This document shows, in pieces, positions 1-9,249 of a DNA stretch of 64,000 bases (position 1 is its first letter; each line of letters opens with the position of its first letter). The notes below the pieces were generated by a model, which was not told the DNA's origin, made no database searches, and saw only the letters and a list, made by a program, of their open reading frames with translations. Position numbers and translations under genes: made by a program. This stretch comes from Jeotgalicoccus saudimassiliensis (lineage in GTDB: Bacteria; Bacillota; Bacilli; Staphylococcales; Salinicoccaceae), in the NCBI RefSeq assembly GCF_000756715.1, contig NZ_CCSE01000001.1:992001-1056000 (forward strand), given 5' to 3'.

Positions 1-2068
1 CCGGTGAAATGTGGTCAGTCGTTACAGAATCTCCAAATTTACCAAGTACTCTGAGACCGTTTAACGGCTCGATTGTACCTGCTTCTTTAGATAGGTTCTG
101 GAAGAATGACGGGTTTTGGATATATGTTGATTCGTCACCGAAGTCGTATAACGGCGCATCAGTCACGTCAATGTTGTTCCATGTTTCGTTTGAATCGAAT
201 ACTGTTTCGTATTCTTTTCTGAATAGTTCAGGTGTCACTGTAGACATTACAGTGTCTCTAACCTCTTTAATTGAAGGCCAGATGTCTTTCATGTAAACGT
301 CGTTGCCGTCTTTGTCCTTACCTAACGGCTCAGTACGAAGATCGATATCAACAGTACCTGCAAGTGCGTATGCCACAACAAGCTGAGGCGAAGCTAAGTA
401 GTTCGCTTTAACTAACGGGTGGATACGTCCTTCGAAGTTACGGTTACCTGATAATACAGATGATACTAGCATGTCGTTATCAACGATTGTTTTCGTTACT
501 TCAGGACGTAGCGGTCCTGAGTTACCGATACATGTTGTACAGCCGTAACCAACTAAGTTGAATCCAAGCTGGTCAAGGTACGGCTGAAGACCTGCATCTT
601 CAAGGTAGCCTGTAACCACTTTAGAGCCCGGTGCTAATGACGTCTTAACGTACTTCGGCACTGTCAGTCCTTTTTCAACTGCTTTTTTCGCGATTAAACC
701 TGCACCCAGCATAACGTACGGGTTGGATGTGTTTGTACATGAAGTGATTGCAGCGATTACAAGGTCACCAGTTTTCAGTTCCTGCTCTTCGCCGTCGTTG
801 TACTTCACAGTACCGGTTTTATCGAATTCTTCTTCAGTCAAGCCGTGGCCGTGGTTGCCGCTCGGAGCTGTCACTGATTTTTTGTATTCTTCTTTCATGT
901 CTGAAAGGTTGATTAAATCCTGCGGACGCTTAGGACCTGCAAGAGATGATTCAACTGTAGACAGATCAAGTTCTACAACGTCAGTGTAAGTCGGTTCTAC
1001 TGCCGCGTCGAAGAATAAATTATTTGCTTTCAGGTATTCACGAACCACTTCAACGTGCTCAGGGTCGCGGCCTGTAAGTGTTAAGTAATCAAGTGTTTCT
1101 TCATCAACTGCGAAGAAACCGCAAGTTGCACCGTATTCAGGCGCCATGTTTGCGATTGTTGCGCGGTCAGCAAGCGGTAATTCTGTTACCCCTTGTCCGA
1201 AGAACTCAACAAATTTACCGACAACACCTTTTTTACGAAGCTCTTCAGTGACTCTTAGAGCAAGGTCAGTTGCAGTTGTACCTTCAGGTAATGCATTGAT
1301 CATCTTCACACCGATAACTTCAGGAACCGGGAAGTATGAAGGCTGTCCAAGCATACTTGCTTCAGCTTCGATACCGCCGACACCCCATCCAAGAACGCCG
1401 AGACCGTTGATCATCGTCGTATGAGAGTCAGTACCTACTAATGTGTCAGGGAAAAGAACCGGCTCGCCGTTTTCTTCTCTTTCATGAACGACGTTAGCTA
1501 AGTACTCAAGGTTAACCTGGTGAACGATACCTGTCGCAGGCGGTACAGCCTGGTAGTTATCGAACGCTTTAGTCGCCCAGCGAAGGAACTCATAACGCTC
1601 CATGTTACGCTCGAACTCTAAATCCATGTTCTTTTGAAGTGCATTCATGCTGCCGTACTCATCAACCTGTACAGAGTGGTCAATAACTAAGTCAACCGGC
1701 ACTTCAGGGTTGATCTTCTGAACGTCTCCGCCCACTGCGTCCATTGCTGTACGAAGTGATGCAAGGTCAACTACTGCAGGTACCCCTGTGAAATCCTGCA
1801 GAATAACGCGGGAAGGTTTAAATGGAACTTCTTTCCCTTTAATGTCCCCTTTATCCCAGTTAGCCAATGCTTCAATGTGTTTATCATCGATAACACTGCC
1901 GTCATACTGTCTTAAAACCGATTCCAGTAATACACGGATTGAATACGGCAAGTTTTCAGACTTGCTCATACCTGAATCTGCTAATGATTGCAGGCTGTAA
2001 TAAGTATAATCTTTACCATTCACTGATAATGTCTGACGTGAATTGTCTTTAACGTTCTTTGACATCAT
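1..2068 (-). CDS. acnA: Aconitate hydratase AcnA, C-terminus cut by window edge
   Basis: Interconverts citrate and isocitrate in the TCA cycle through a [4Fe-4S] cluster. The reading frame is open from the ATG at 2068 to base 1, giving about 689 of the roughly 900 residues normal for the family. The three cluster cysteines are visible: one in SCTNTSNP near residue 444 and two in [11 protein letters not shown] near residue 510. The start has AGGGGG upstream; a second ATG follows immediately, so the start is uncertain by one codon. The gene is divergent from mscL. The missing part is the C-terminal swivel domain. Identity is secure. Confidence 0.96.
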   Translation of the reverse strand, partial: MMSKNVKDNSRQTLSVNGKDYTYYSLQSLADSGMSKSENLPYSIRVLLESVLRQYDGSVIDDKHIEALANWDKGDIKGKEVPFKPSRVILQDFTGVPAVVDLASLRTAMDAVGGDVQKINPEVPVDLVIDHSVQVDEYGSMNALQKNMDLEFERNMERYEFLRWATKAFDNYQAVPPATGIVHQVNLEYLANVVHEREENGEPVLFPDTLVGTDSHTTMINGLGVLGWGVGGIEAEASMLGQPSYFPVPEVIGVKMINALPEGTTATDLALRVTEELRKKGVVGKFVEFFGQGVTELPLADRATIANMAPEYGATCGFFAVDEETLDYLTLTGRDPEHVEVVREYLKANNLFFDAAVEPTYTDVVELDLSTVESSLAGPKRPQDLINLSDMKEEYKKSVTAPSGNHGHGLTEEEFDKTGTVKYNDGEEQELKTGDLVIAAITSCTNTSNPYVMLGAGLIAKKAVEKGLTVPKYVKTSLAPGSKVVTGYLEDAGLQPYLDQLGFNLVGYGCTTCIGNSGPLRPEVTKTIVDNDMLVSSVLSGNRNFEGRIHPLVKANYLASPQLVVAYALAGTVDIDLRTEPLGKDKDGNDVYMKDIWPSIKEVRDTVMSTVTPELFRKEYETVFDSNETWNNIDVTDAPLYDFGDESTYIQNPSFFQNLSKEAGTIEPLNGLRVLGKFGDSVTTDHISP

Positions 2069-2122
2069 TAAAAGCCCCCTCTAAATTTAGTCATCTTAAT
2101 TGTATACTTACTCCTGACGTAA

Positions 2123-2136
2123 AGTAAATGCTTTCA
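2123..2136 (-). promoter_or_regulatory. cre-like site upstream of acnA
   Basis: On the minus strand TGAAAGCATTTACT resembles the CcpA cre consensus TGWAARCGYTWNCW, but the central CG is CA. It lies about 55 bases upstream of the acnA start, just upstream of a TATACAAT sequence that could serve as the -10. Carbon repression of aconitase by CcpA or CcpC is known in Bacillus; here it is only inferred. Confidence 0.3.
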
Positions 2137-2278
2137 CGAAAACTTGTGATATGAAAACCTTACACTTAGATTAACCTTTACTTATCTTAAAGTATAACAT
2201 TCATAACTAAAGATTATGAGAGATATGCTCACAGAAAAAATGTTTAAATATCATTTATATGTAAATTGATACTTGTGC

Positions 2279-2306
2279 TTGTGTTTTTTTCATGTATTAT
2301 TATAAA
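2279..2306 (+). promoter_or_regulatory. Probable mscL promoter
   Basis: TTGTGT, a 16-base spacer and TATAAA lie about 35 bases upstream of the mscL start. Alternative pairings with the nearby TTGATA or TTGTGC are possible, so the exact -35 is uncertain. Confidence 0.45.
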
Positions 2307-2339
2307 ATGTTACTAACTAAAACACAGGAGGTCATATTT

Positions 2340-2726
2340 ATGTGGCAGGAATTTAAAGACTTTATGCTTCGCGGCAATGTTCTCGACCTTGCAGTTGCAG
2401 TAGTTATTGGTGCAGCGTTTGGTAAAATCGTTCAGGCGCTTGTTGAAAACATCATTATGCCTTTGATCGCTTTAATTTTCGGCGATACTGATTTCGCATC
2501 AGACTGGGTATACATGGGTATTACTTACGGTGTGTTCATTCAGGCAATTATCGACTTTATCATTATCGGTGCAGCAGTATTCGTCTTCGTTAAAGTCGTT
2601 AACAAGTTAACGAGAAACAAATTTGTTGAAGAAGAAGCAGAAGACGAGCAGCTTGTTCTTTTACGCGAAATGAGAGACTCATTAAAAGGTCTTGAAGACA
2701 GCAAAAAAGATGGTACTGGTTTATAA
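2340..2726 (+). CDS. mscL: Large-conductance mechanosensitive channel MscL
   Basis: A homopentameric membrane channel that opens under membrane tension and releases solutes during hypo-osmotic shock. The protein has 128 residues, normal for MscL. It begins [20 protein letters not shown], the conserved N-terminal amphipathic helix and start of TM1, followed by the GAAFGKIV segment. TM2 spans about residues 66-88, and an acidic C-terminal helix follows. The ATG at 2340 is preceded by AGGAGG at good spacing; an in-frame ATG at 2292 lacks a ribosome site and would add a non-homologous leader. This is the only recognised plus-strand gene in the window and is transcribed as a single gene with its own terminator. 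Confidence 0.96.
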   Translation: MWQEFKDFMLRGNVLDLAVAVVIGAAFGKIVQALVENIIMPLIALIFGDTDFASDWVYMGITYGVFIQAIIDFIIIGAAVFVFVKVVNKLTRNKFVEEEAEDEQLVLLREMRDSLKGLEDSKKDGTGL

Positions 2727-2743
2727 TTTTTATTTATTTTTTT

Positions 2744-2773
2744 GGGAGGGCACATTGAGTGCTCTCTTTTTTT
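2744..2773 (+). terminator. mscL intrinsic terminator
   Basis: The stem GAGGGCAC/GTGCTCTC with an ATTGA loop is followed by seven T, 18 bases after the mscL stop codon. Confidence 0.85.
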
Positions 2774-2833
2774 GTGTATTTTGGAAGATTATGATTGCTT
2801 ATTTACTGCAACGGTGTCTCATGTATACATAAA

Positions 2834-2879
2834 CCTCCCCAAAGGACATAAAATTTTAATCTTACGTCCTTTGGGGAGG
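2834..2879. repeat. Perfect 14-bp inverted repeat with 18-base loop
   Basis: CCTCCCCAAAGGAC at 2834-2847 is exactly complementary to GTCCTTTGGGGAGG at 2866-2879. The loop is AT-rich and no T-run follows on either strand, so it is not a typical terminator. It sits between the mscL terminator and the 41-bp hairpin array and may be part of that intergenic structure. Confidence 0.8.
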
Positions 2880-2922
2880 CAGCCAGGCGGAGCGCGGCAG
2901 TTTTCAACTCTCTATCGAAACT

Positions 2923-3078
2923 TCATTGGGACGAATACAGTTATTCGTTCCATCGTTAATCTCTCAATGGGATGATTAGTATTATTCGTCTCATTGTGCG
3001 GTTCTCATTGGGTTAATAGTTCTTTATCGTCTCAATGTCCCCGTCTCATTGAGCCAATGAGATGTATTCGTCCCAATG
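2923..3078. repeat. Tandem hairpin array A: four 41-bp units
   Basis: Units begin at 2923, 2964, 3005 and 3046, exactly 41 bp apart. Each starts TCATTG or TCAATG and carries a complementary half near its end (for example CGTCTCATTG). Unit 2 pairs CAATG with CATTG, while unit 3 pairs CATTG with CAATG, a compensatory swap. Unit 1 has GGGACGAATA facing TATTCGTTCC. The array lies between the converging ends of mscL and folC. No protein-coding signal was seen in 2727-3127. Confidence 0.8.
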
Positions 3079-3083
3079 AACGC

Positions 3084-3118
3084 AAAATAGCAGCAGAGGA
3101 TTTCTCCCCTGCTGCTTC
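3084..3118 (-). terminator. folC intrinsic terminator
   Basis: On the minus strand the stem GCAGCAGGGGA/TCCTCTGCTGC is followed by TATTTTG, ten bases past the folC stop codon. The T-run is imperfect. Confidence 0.75.
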
Positions 3119-3127
3119 AATACTAAT

Positions 3128-4393
3128 CTATTTATCTCTTAAACCCTGTTTCACTTCGCTGATGAAGTACAGACTGCCTGTAACAAGCAGCAGCTCTCCA
3201 TCGAAGTGCTTCACATAGTCCACATAATCTTTGACAAAATGCTTATTCGGATGATCTATTGAATTAAACAGCACTTCCCCGTCTTCTGCTTTAAAGAAGT
3301 CGAATTCCGTCACATTGAAGGTGTCCGCCAGCATGCCGATTTTATACACCATCGTGTCCAGCGGCTTGCCTTTTACTGCAGAGAACAGCACTGTGATCTT
3401 TTTATCCGGATAATTTTCACGCATCGTATCCACAAGCGCATCCACCGCTTCATTGTTATGCGCTCCGTCCAATATGATAATCGGATCTTCGCTGATTCGT
3501 TCAATACGTCCGGTCCAGAAGGTTTTTTCAACGCCCTGGATCATTTTGTTCACGTCAAGCTTAACGAGGTCGCGTTCCATCATTTCAAGGAGTGCTGCGA
3601 TTGCGATTGATGCATTCTCCTGCTGGTGGCGGCCGAGCATTTCAAGGCGAATATCGTCAAAGTCATATTTGCCGTATTTAAAGCTGAATTCCTCACCGTC
3701 AGTGACTAAAATCACATCGCGTTCAAGTTCAATGCCTTTCGCATTTTTCTCATCAAGCACCTTATAGATATAGTCGCGGCACGTATCGTCTTTTACGTTA
3801 AAGACTAGCGGAATCCCTTCTTTGATTACACCCGATTTATCTTTCGTAATATCGAGCAGCGTATCACCGAGAATATCGATATGGTCCATACCGATACTTG
3901 TCAGTAAAGTCATCACCGGTCTGAAGACATTCGTCGAGTCATGCGTGGCACCGAGACCCGCTTCAACCAGCACATAATCCACCGGGTTTACATTGCCGAA
4001 GTACACGAACATCATCGTCGTAATGATTTCAAATTCCGTCGAGTTGCCTAAATCGGTCTCCTCAACGAGGCGCTCGCTCACCGGGCGCACGATGTTCGCA
4101 AGCATCGCGATATCCTCATCGGGAATCGGCGTGCCGTTCACCGAGATACGCTCGTTGAACACTTCAATATACGGGGACGTAAACGTCCCCACTGTATAGC
4201 CGTTCTCATTCAGTGCATTCCGCATATACGATAACGTTGAGCCTTTACCGTTCGTGCCGACAATATGCACCCCTGTTATTTTTTTCTCCGGATGGTCGAG
4301 TTTCTCTAACATCCATTCCATGCGTTTTACACCGGGTTTAATACCAAATTTCGTCCGTTCGTGTATCCACTGCAGGCTCTCCTGATAATTCAT
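3128..4393 (-). CDS. folC: Bifunctional folylpolyglutamate/dihydrofolate synthase
   Basis: A cytoplasmic ligase that adds glutamate to folates and, in the bifunctional members, makes dihydrofolate from dihydropteroate. The protein has 421 residues, the usual size for the Mur-ligase-like family. The ATP-binding P-loop GTNGKGST is at residues 46-53, and the second-domain motif ILDGAHNNEAV follows near residue 310. The gene starts three bases after the valS stop, so the two are co-transcribed, the same pairing as in Bacillus and Staphylococcus. The preferred substrate, DHP or only folates, cannot be decided from sequence alone. Confidence 0.95.
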   Translation of the reverse strand: MNYQESLQWIHERTKFGIKPGVKRMEWMLEKLDHPEKKITGVHIVGTNGKGSTLSYMRNALNENGYTVGTFTSPYIEVFNERISVNGTPIPDEDIAMLANIVRPVSERLVEETDLGNSTEFEIITTMMFVYFGNVNPVDYVLVEAGLGATHDSTNVFRPVMTLLTSIGMDHIDILGDTLLDITKDKSGVIKEGIPLVFNVKDDTCRDYIYKVLDEKNAKGIELERDVILVTDGEEFSFKYGKYDFDDIRLEMLGRHQQENASIAIAALLEMMERDLVKLDVNKMIQGVEKTFWTGRIERISEDPIIILDGAHNNEAVDALVDTMRENYPDKKITVLFSAVKGKPLDTMVYKIGMLADTFNVTEFDFFKAEDGEVLFNSIDHPNKHFVKDYVDYVKHFDGELLLVTGSLYFISEVKQGLRDK

Positions 4394-4396
4394 CGG

Positions 4397-7027
4397 CTAT
4401 TCCACACCTCTCATGCTTTTCAGGCGCGTCTCAACTTCTTCATACTGCGTCTGGTAGCCCGCTTGTTTTTTACGTTCTTCTTCAACGATTTTTTCCGGAG
4501 CGTTGCTCACAAATTTCTCATTGTTAAGTTTTCCTGATACACGTTTAAGTTCGCCATTTAGACGTTCCAGTTCTTTTTCAAGACGCGCGATTTCTTCTTC
4601 TTTATTAATTAATCCTGCAAGCGGCAGTACGACTGTTGCCCCTTTAACGACATCTGTCTTATCGTCGTCACCTTTATCGATTGATGCAGCAATCGTTAAG
4701 TTTTCTGGATTCGTAAAGCGCTCGATATAATGCTTGTTGCGCTCTACTGCAGCACGGCGGTTGTCATCTTTGACTTCAAGTTTAATATCGATTGGTTTGG
4801 ATAACGGCGTATTGACTTCATTACGCGTCGTTCTCACCGATTTAATAATATTTACTAAGAGCTCCATTTCAGCTGAAGCGTCGTCAAAGTTAAGTGACTC
4901 ATCTACGACCGGCCATTCGCTGACAACGATTGATGTTTCTTTATTGATTGTCTGGTAAATTTCATCCGTCACAAACGGCATAAACGGGTGAAGCATCTTC
5001 AGAATCTTATCCAGCGTATAAAGCAGCACCGAACGTGTCATCTGTTTCTCTTCATCTGTACCGTGAGTCATCGGCACTTTCGCCATTTCGATATACCAGT
5101 CACAGAAATCATCCCAGATAAAGTTGTATAAAGCGCGGCCGACTTCACCGAACTCGTAGTCTTCCGACAGACGGGTTACATCTGCGATTGTCTCGTTTAA
5201 ACGTGTCAAAATCCACTTGTCAGCGAGTGATTTATCGCCTGTTAAATCGATATCTTCCAGCGTAAAGTCTTCACCGATGTTCATTAATGCGAAACGTGAA
5301 GCGTTCCAGATTTTGTTAATAAAGTTCCATACGCTCTCTACTTTTTCATCACTGTAGCGGAGATCCTGACCCGGCGTTGAACCTGTAGACAGGAAGTAAC
5401 GCAGTGCATCCGCACCGTATTTATCAATAACATCCATCGGGTCTACGCCGTTGCCGAGAGATTTCGACATCTTGCGGTTCTGCTCATCGCGTACAAGACC
5501 ATGTAATAACACATCATCAAATGGTTTCTCGCCTGTCTGCTCTAAAGATGAGAAGATCATACGCGCGACCCAGAAGAAGATAATGTCGTAACCTGTAACC
5601 AGGACATTCGTCGGGAAGTACTTGGCAAGGTCCGGCGTTTCGTCCGGCCAGCCCATCGTCGAAAACGGCCATAATGCACTTGAGAACCATGTGTCCAGCA
5701 CATCTTCGTCCTGCGTCCAGTTTTCAATGTCTGCAGGTGCTTCTTCGCCTACGTACAGTTCGCCTGTTTCATTGCGATACCATGCCGGAATCTGGTGTCC
5801 CCACCATAGCTGGCGTGAAATGACCCAGTCGCGGATGTTTTCCATCCAGCCGTTGAACGTGTGTTCAAAACGGTTCGGCACGAAATCGATACGGTTATCT
5901 GTGTTCTGATTTTCCAGACTCTTCTCAGCGAGCGGCTTCATGCTCACGAACCACTGTGTCGATAAGTACGGCTCAACAATTGCGTTTGAACGCTCGGAGT
6001 GGCCGACAGAGTGCACGTGAGATTCGATTTTAATCATAAACCCTTGTGCTTCAAGGTCTTTAACCAGCTGTTTGCGGCAGTCGAAACGGTCCATGCCTTC
6101 GTACTGTCCGCCGAGCTCGTTAATCGTGCCGTCCGGGTGCATCACGTTAATGCGCTCAAGGTCGTGACGGTTACCAATTTCAAAGTCGTTCGGGTCGTGT
6201 GCCGGCGTGACTTTCATCGCACCTGAACCGAAATCTTTCTCAACGTATGAATCTGCGATGATCGGCAGTTCGCGGCCGACGATCGGTAGTGTTACTGTTT
6301 TGCCGATAAAGTCCTGGTAGCGTTCGTCATCCGGGTGAACAACAACCGCTGTATCTCCGAGCATCGTCTCAGGACGCGTCGTTGCGATTTCTAAAAACCC
6401 TGAACCGTCAGTTAACGGATACTTCACGTGGTAAAAGCTGCCTTCGATATCTTTATGAATTACTTCGATGTCGCTCAGTGCAGTCTGAGTTTGCGGATCC
6501 CAGTTAATAATATATTCACCGCGGTAAATTAAATTCTTGTTGTACATATCAACGAATACTTTACGAACCGCTTTAGATAAGCCTTCGTCCAGTGTAAAGC
6601 GCTCTTTATCGTAATCGAGACCGAGCCCCATCTTCGCCCACTGTTCGCGGATGTGCGATGCGTATTCCTCTTTCCAGTTCCACGCATGCTCTAAAAACTT
6701 CTCGCGGCCAAGTTCCGAAGTTTTAATGCCCGCTTCGCGGAGACGCGCATCCACTTTCGCCTGCGTTGCGATACCCGCGTGGTCCATGCCCGGCAGGTAC
6801 AGTACATCGTAGCCCTGCATACGCTTCATGCGTGTAATAATATCCTGCAGCGTCGTGTCCCATGCGTGGCCAAGGTGCAGTTTACCCGTCACGTTCGGCG
6901 GCGGAATAACGATAGAAAACGGTTCTTTGTCGCTGTTTACGTCGGATTTAAATAAACCCTGTTCCACCCACTTGTCGTATTTACCCTGTTCAACTTCAGC
7001 CGGATTATACTTTTTCGGCATTTCCAT
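4397..7027 (-). CDS. valS: Valyl-tRNA synthetase
   Basis: A class I synthetase that charges tRNA-Val and edits Thr-tRNA-Val. The 876-residue protein carries the HIGH-type motif HLGH at residues 51-54, the KMSKS motif near residue 520, a CP1 editing domain between them, an anticodon-binding helical domain, and the C-terminal coiled coil typical of ValRS (about 805-875). An open frame extends upstream to 7135, but that part runs through the T-box terminator. The ATG at 7027 has AGAGGAG at correct spacing and begins MEMPKKYNP, so it is taken as the start. Expression should depend on uncharged tRNA-Val through the T-box leader. Confidence 0.97.
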   Translation of the reverse strand: MEMPKKYNPAEVEQGKYDKWVEQGLFKSDVNSDKEPFSIVIPPPNVTGKLHLGHAWDTTLQDIITRMKRMQGYDVLYLPGMDHAGIATQAKVDARLREAGIKTSELGREKFLEHAWNWKEEYASHIREQWAKMGLGLDYDKERFTLDEGLSKAVRKVFVDMYNKNLIYRGEYIINWDPQTQTALSDIEVIHKDIEGSFYHVKYPLTDGSGFLEIATTRPETMLGDTAVVVHPDDERYQDFIGKTVTLPIVGRELPIIADSYVEKDFGSGAMKVTPAHDPNDFEIGNRHDLERINVMHPDGTINELGGQYEGMDRFDCRKQLVKDLEAQGFMIKIESHVHSVGHSERSNAIVEPYLSTQWFVSMKPLAEKSLENQNTDNRIDFVPNRFEHTFNGWMENIRDWVISRQLWWGHQIPAWYRNETGELYVGEEAPADIENWTQDEDVLDTWFSSALWPFSTMGWPDETPDLAKYFPTNVLVTGYDIIFFWVARMIFSSLEQTGEKPFDDVLLHGLVRDEQNRKMSKSLGNGVDPMDVIDKYGADALRYFLSTGSTPGQDLRYSDEKVESVWNFINKIWNASRFALMNIGEDFTLEDIDLTGDKSLADKWILTRLNETIADVTRLSEDYEFGEVGRALYNFIWDDFCDWYIEMAKVPMTHGTDEEKQMTRSVLLYTLDKILKMLHPFMPFVTDEIYQTINKETSIVVSEWPVVDESLNFDDASAEMELLVNIIKSVRTTRNEVNTPLSKPIDIKLEVKDDNRRAAVERNKHYIERFTNPENLTIAASIDKGDDDKTDVVKGATVVLPLAGLINKEEEIARLEKELERLNGELKRVSGKLNNEKFVSNAPEKIVEEERKKQAGYQTQYEEVETRLKSMRGVE

Positions 7028-7054
7028 ATCGATCACTCCTCTTAATTTTAAAAA

Positions 7055-7330
7055 CAAAAAAACTCCAGTCCATAAATAGGACGGGAGTTCCGCGGTGCCA
7101 CCTAAATTCAGGCATACTGTCTGCCTGCATCTCAACTTGGTGATTAACGCTCACCGCACGTATTGGATTACTTGTTCATACGGACCGGGTTTGACTTCGG
7201 TGTTCCGCGAACGTTCACACAAAACTTATCATAGTTACTTTCACTGCAGGCACCGGTAAACTTCCACCAGCCGTTTACTCTCTTTTGCGCCTGCCCGCAG
7301 CTACTCTTCTACGTCTCTTGTTATTTATAT
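7055..7330 (-). promoter_or_regulatory. T-box riboswitch, valine specific (valS leader)
   Basis: The minus-strand leader contains the T-box core AGGTGGCACCGCGG (7090-7103). A terminator stem AACTCC/GGAGTT with a run of T follows at 7055-7089. Upstream lie Stem I features, including AGAGAG and GGTGGAAG. The probable specifier is GTC at 7193-7195, within GAAGTCAAACC, a Val codon that agrees with the downstream gene. Confidence 0.93.
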
Positions 7331-7336
7331 AGCTTA

Positions 7337-7365
7337 ATATTATGCGACTTTTAAATAACTGTCAA
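7337..7365 (-). promoter_or_regulatory. valS promoter
   Basis: On the minus strand TTGACA (7360-7365), a 17-base spacer and TAATAT (7337-7342) form a strong sigma-A promoter just upstream of the T-box and just after the stop codon of the AbrB-type transporter gene. Confidence 0.8.
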
Positions 7366-7377
7366 GATTGAAGTGGC

Positions 7378-8451
7378 CTACTGTCTGCCCTGTTTTCTCC
7401 GTATGCTGCTGAGATATTTTAAATAGTAGCCGACGATCGGCACGACGACGATTATAATGAAGAAAATTCTGAAGATGTGATAACTCGAAATCATCGCAAT
7501 ATTACCGCCGGTCTCAATCGCGATAACGATAATCTGGCCGAGCCCGCCCGGTGCGGCACTCAGAAACAGGTCGTTAAACTGATGCGTTGTAAACAGCTGG
7601 AATATAAACACGATAAACATCGTCCCGAAAATGAGCAGCAGGTTCTGAAACAGAATTGCCAGAATCAGACGTCTGTTCAGCTGCGTCATTAACGATGCAA
7701 TCTGCAGCCCGATTCTTATACCGAATAAAATCTGAGCGATGTTAATAAACACGAGATCCAGTGAAAATTCAATGCCCGTCGTTAAATTCCATATGATGAG
7801 CACGATAATCGGACCGAGCATTAAGCTCGCCGGGAATTTTATCTTGTTAAGAATGTATATAAGTGCGAATGCGGCGATGGGAATAATCAGCATTTCCGGT
7901 GTGAAGATTGCCGACAGATAATTGACGGCGACAGGTTCGGCTGTGATATCCGCCGGCGGCGTGAAGATGCGCGCGACGAACGGCACGATCAGGACGATGA
8001 GAATAATGCGCGACATCTGTGTCAGCGTGACGAGTAAAATATCAGCGCGCTTCTCCTCCTCCGCCATAATCAGCATTTGGGATAATGCACCCGGTACCGA
8101 AGCAAGAATTGCCGTTTCCGGTGTGCTGCCGGTTAAATATATAAAAAACCGGGAGAGAATAAGACTGAGTATAAGAACAAGAATGGTCATAAGAAAAATG
8201 TTAAATAAGTCAGCCCGCATATCCAGTAATGCGTCGAGCGTCAGAGTGGAGCCGATTTCGATGGCCATAATGGCAACACCGAGATTACCGAGCCAGCGCG
8301 GAAAAAACAATTCACGCTTAATCAGTCTGAGGTAGAGAATCGTCGCAATCATCGCACCAAAGAGCCACGGCAGAATCATGCCAATTGCAGACAGCCCGCT
8401 TGAAATTAACGCGGCCAGAGCGACGAGCAGCAGAAAACGAAGTACTTTCAT
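7378..8451 (-). CDS. AbrB-family integral membrane transporter
   Basis: The protein has 357 residues and about ten hydrophobic segments arranged as two similar halves. This is the pattern of the AbrB family (PF05145, once called putative ammonia monooxygenase). The paired signature segments are visible: SVPGALSQM near residue 120 and AAPGGLGQI near residue 300. The family's substrates are poorly known; some members have been linked to small organic compounds. No partner gene lies beside it: the valS promoter follows its stop, and a large repeat array lies upstream. Membership is confident; function is not assigned. Confidence 0.85.
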   Translation of the reverse strand: MKVLRFLLLVALAALISSGLSAIGMILPWLFGAMIATILYLRLIKRELFFPRWLGNLGVAIMAIEIGSTLTLDALLDMRADLFNIFLMTILVLILSLILSRFFIYLTGSTPETAILASVPGALSQMLIMAEEEKRADILLVTLTQMSRIILIVLIVPFVARIFTPPADITAEPVAVNYLSAIFTPEMLIIPIAAFALIYILNKIKFPASLMLGPIIVLIIWNLTTGIEFSLDLVFINIAQILFGIRIGLQIASLMTQLNRRLILAILFQNLLLIFGTMFIVFIFQLFTTHQFNDLFLSAAPGGLGQIIVIAIETGGNIAMISSYHIFRIFFIIIVVVPIVGYYLKYLSSIRRKQGRQ

Positions 8452-8560
8452 AAAATCACCTTATCTATTCAAGTGTCATTTATAATAATAACTTATTCTG
8501 GTAATGATATAAAGTAAGTTGCATTTTACACTTTATTCAGAAAATTGGTGGTGGTGATAT

Positions 8561-9110
8561 ACAACCGGGGGCGCCGGTTGCGTCGGTTCTGCCTGTTCAC
8601 AACCGGGGCCGCCGTTGTCATTCGGGGCGGGTCGGTTTACAACGGGGGCGCGCCGTTGTCATTCGGGGTGCGTCGATTCACAACGGGGGCGCGCCGTTGT
8701 CATTCGGGACGGGTCGGTTCACAACGGGGGCGCGCCGTTGTCATCCGGGATGGGTCGGTTCACAACGGGGAATCGCCGTTGTCATTCGGGGCGTGGCGGT
8801 TCACAACGGGGGCGCGCCGTTGTCATTCGGGACGGGTCGGTTTACAACGGGGGCGCACCGTTGTCATTCGGGGCGCGTCGGTTCACAACGGGGGCGCGCC
8901 GTTGTCATCCGGGATGGGTCGGTTCACAACGGGGAATCGCCGTTGTCATCCGGGATGGGTCGGTTCACAACGGGGGCGCGCCGTTGTCATTCGGGGTGCG
9001 TCGGTTCACAACGGGGGCGCGCCGTTGTCATTCGGGATGGGTCGGTTCACAACGGGAAACCGCCGTTGTCATTCGGGGTGCGTCGGTTCACAACGGGAAA
9101 CCACCGTTGT
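8561..9110. repeat. Tandem hairpin array B: fourteen ~41-bp units
   Basis: A GC-rich array in the gap between the MFS gene and the AbrB-type gene. Hairpins start at 8561, 8599 and 8639, then exactly every 41 bp to 9090. The stem is ACAACGG/CCGTTGT, kept in all twelve regular units, with a seven-base loop that varies (GGGCGCG, GGAATCG, GAAACCA). The first unit has CAACCGG/CCGGTTG instead, a compensated stem. Between stems, CATTCGGG and GTCGGTTC recur. Because 41 is not a multiple of three and no stop codon occurs, all three forward frames are open; none has a credible start or homology. The rest of 8452-9249 holds an AT-rich stretch before the transporter gene and the MFS terminator. Confidence 0.9.
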
Positions 9111-9137
9111 CATCCGACCCCGACCCGCCCCACGTTC

Positions 9138-9183
9138 ACAACAAACCCCGCTGCCATCCAAAATTTCCTGGATAACAGCGGGG
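9138..9183 (-). terminator. Probable MFS gene terminator
   Basis: CCCCGCTG and CAGCGGGG flank ATCCA/TGGAT, giving a strong stem about 67 bases past the MFS stop. The T-run after it on the minus strand is weak (TTTGTTGTG), as in the terminator at 58101-58136. Confidence 0.6.
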
Positions 9184-9249
9184 CAAACACAAACTGAGCT
9201 CTAACTCTCAAACCGGGCTCCAAACCTCATCCAGCCACCGGTTTTTATC

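Noticed and set aside
7028-7135. N-terminal extension of valS
   Set aside because: It would translate through the T-box antiterminator and terminator; MEMPKKYNP at 7027 fits the family.
8545-9204. Three overlapping plus-strand frames of 166-219 codons
   Set aside because: They run through the 41-bp array. With a period not divisible by three and no stop in the unit, all three frames are open by construction; none has a ribosome site or homology.
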